This document shows, one piece after another, positions 12,621 to 12,666 of a DNA stretch of 12,666 nt; position 1 is the first letter of the stretch; every line of letters begins with the position of its first letter. The DNA comes from Curvibacter sp. (GTDB taxonomy: Bacteria; Pseudomonadota; Gammaproteobacteria; Burkholderiales; Burkholderiaceae_C): NCBI GenBank assembly GCA_003500955.1, contig DNQP01000008.1:1-12666 (forward strand). The letters are read 5' to 3'. The position numbers and the translations under genes were made by a program. The notes beneath the pieces were generated by a model. It did not search any database, had not been told where the DNA came from, and was given only the letters and a program-made list of their open reading frames with translations.

Positions 12621-12666
12621 TGACAGCAGTTGATTCCTGTAGGGGTCTCCTCGTTTTCAGTGCAAT

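Overview
The window is very GC-rich, with strong G/C third-position codon bias. Its gene families (a Bug-type tripartite tricarboxylate transporter receptor, PhaM, a two-domain FIST protein, DUF3108, IclR and FadR regulators beside FAH-fold hydrolases) point to a betaproteobacterium in Burkholderiales, most likely Comamonadaceae. This placement is inferred from gene content; no rRNA or other phylogenetic marker is present. Coding density is high and no gap without a gene exceeds 300 bases.

Layout, left to right. (1) Positions 1-801 (minus) hold the N-terminal part of a DUF3108 envelope protein. It lies 2 bases downstream of an IclR-family regulator (804-1583, minus). (2) A 73-base divergent region separates that regulator from a two-domain fumarylacetoacetate-hydrolase-family enzyme (1657-2667, plus), which ends at a strong bidirectional hairpin terminator. 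(3) A minus-strand pair follows: a DksA/TraR-type zinc-finger protein (3179-3547), then a small protein resembling domain 3 of eRF1/Pelota (2737-3141). The pair is preceded by an FNR/Anr-like box placed exactly where a class II FNR-activated promoter would need it. (4) A plus-strand copper-handling cluster comes next: a DUF2946 protein, a TonB-dependent receptor, a YcnI/DUF1775 periplasmic copper-binding protein and a PCu(A)C copper chaperone (3668-7482). It is closed by a dispersed-type inverted repeat. (5) A FadR/GntR regulator (7589-8260, minus) diverges from a second FAH-fold enzyme and a Bug solute-binding protein (8432-10326, plus). The region between them carries repeated ACCAAG half-sites around a perfect TATAAT. 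A hairpin terminator follows. (6) PhaM (10446-10931), a polyhydroxybutyrate granule and nucleoid regulator, is followed 7 bases later by a FIST sensory protein (10939-12207). (7) An unrecognised lower-GC gene occupies the right edge (12219-12620, minus).

How the parts work together (inferred): two catabolic modules each pair an FAH-type C-C hydrolase or hydratase with a divergent ligand-responsive repressor, and one also carries a periplasmic organic-acid receptor. The copper cluster plausibly brings copper across the outer membrane (TonB-dependent receptor) and hands it to periplasmic carriers (YcnI, PCu(A)C) for cuproenzyme assembly, probably cytochrome oxidase. The DksA-like/eRF1-like pair looks like a low-oxygen stress unit acting on transcription and translation. 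No phage, insertion sequence, CRISPR array, tRNA or rRNA was seen.
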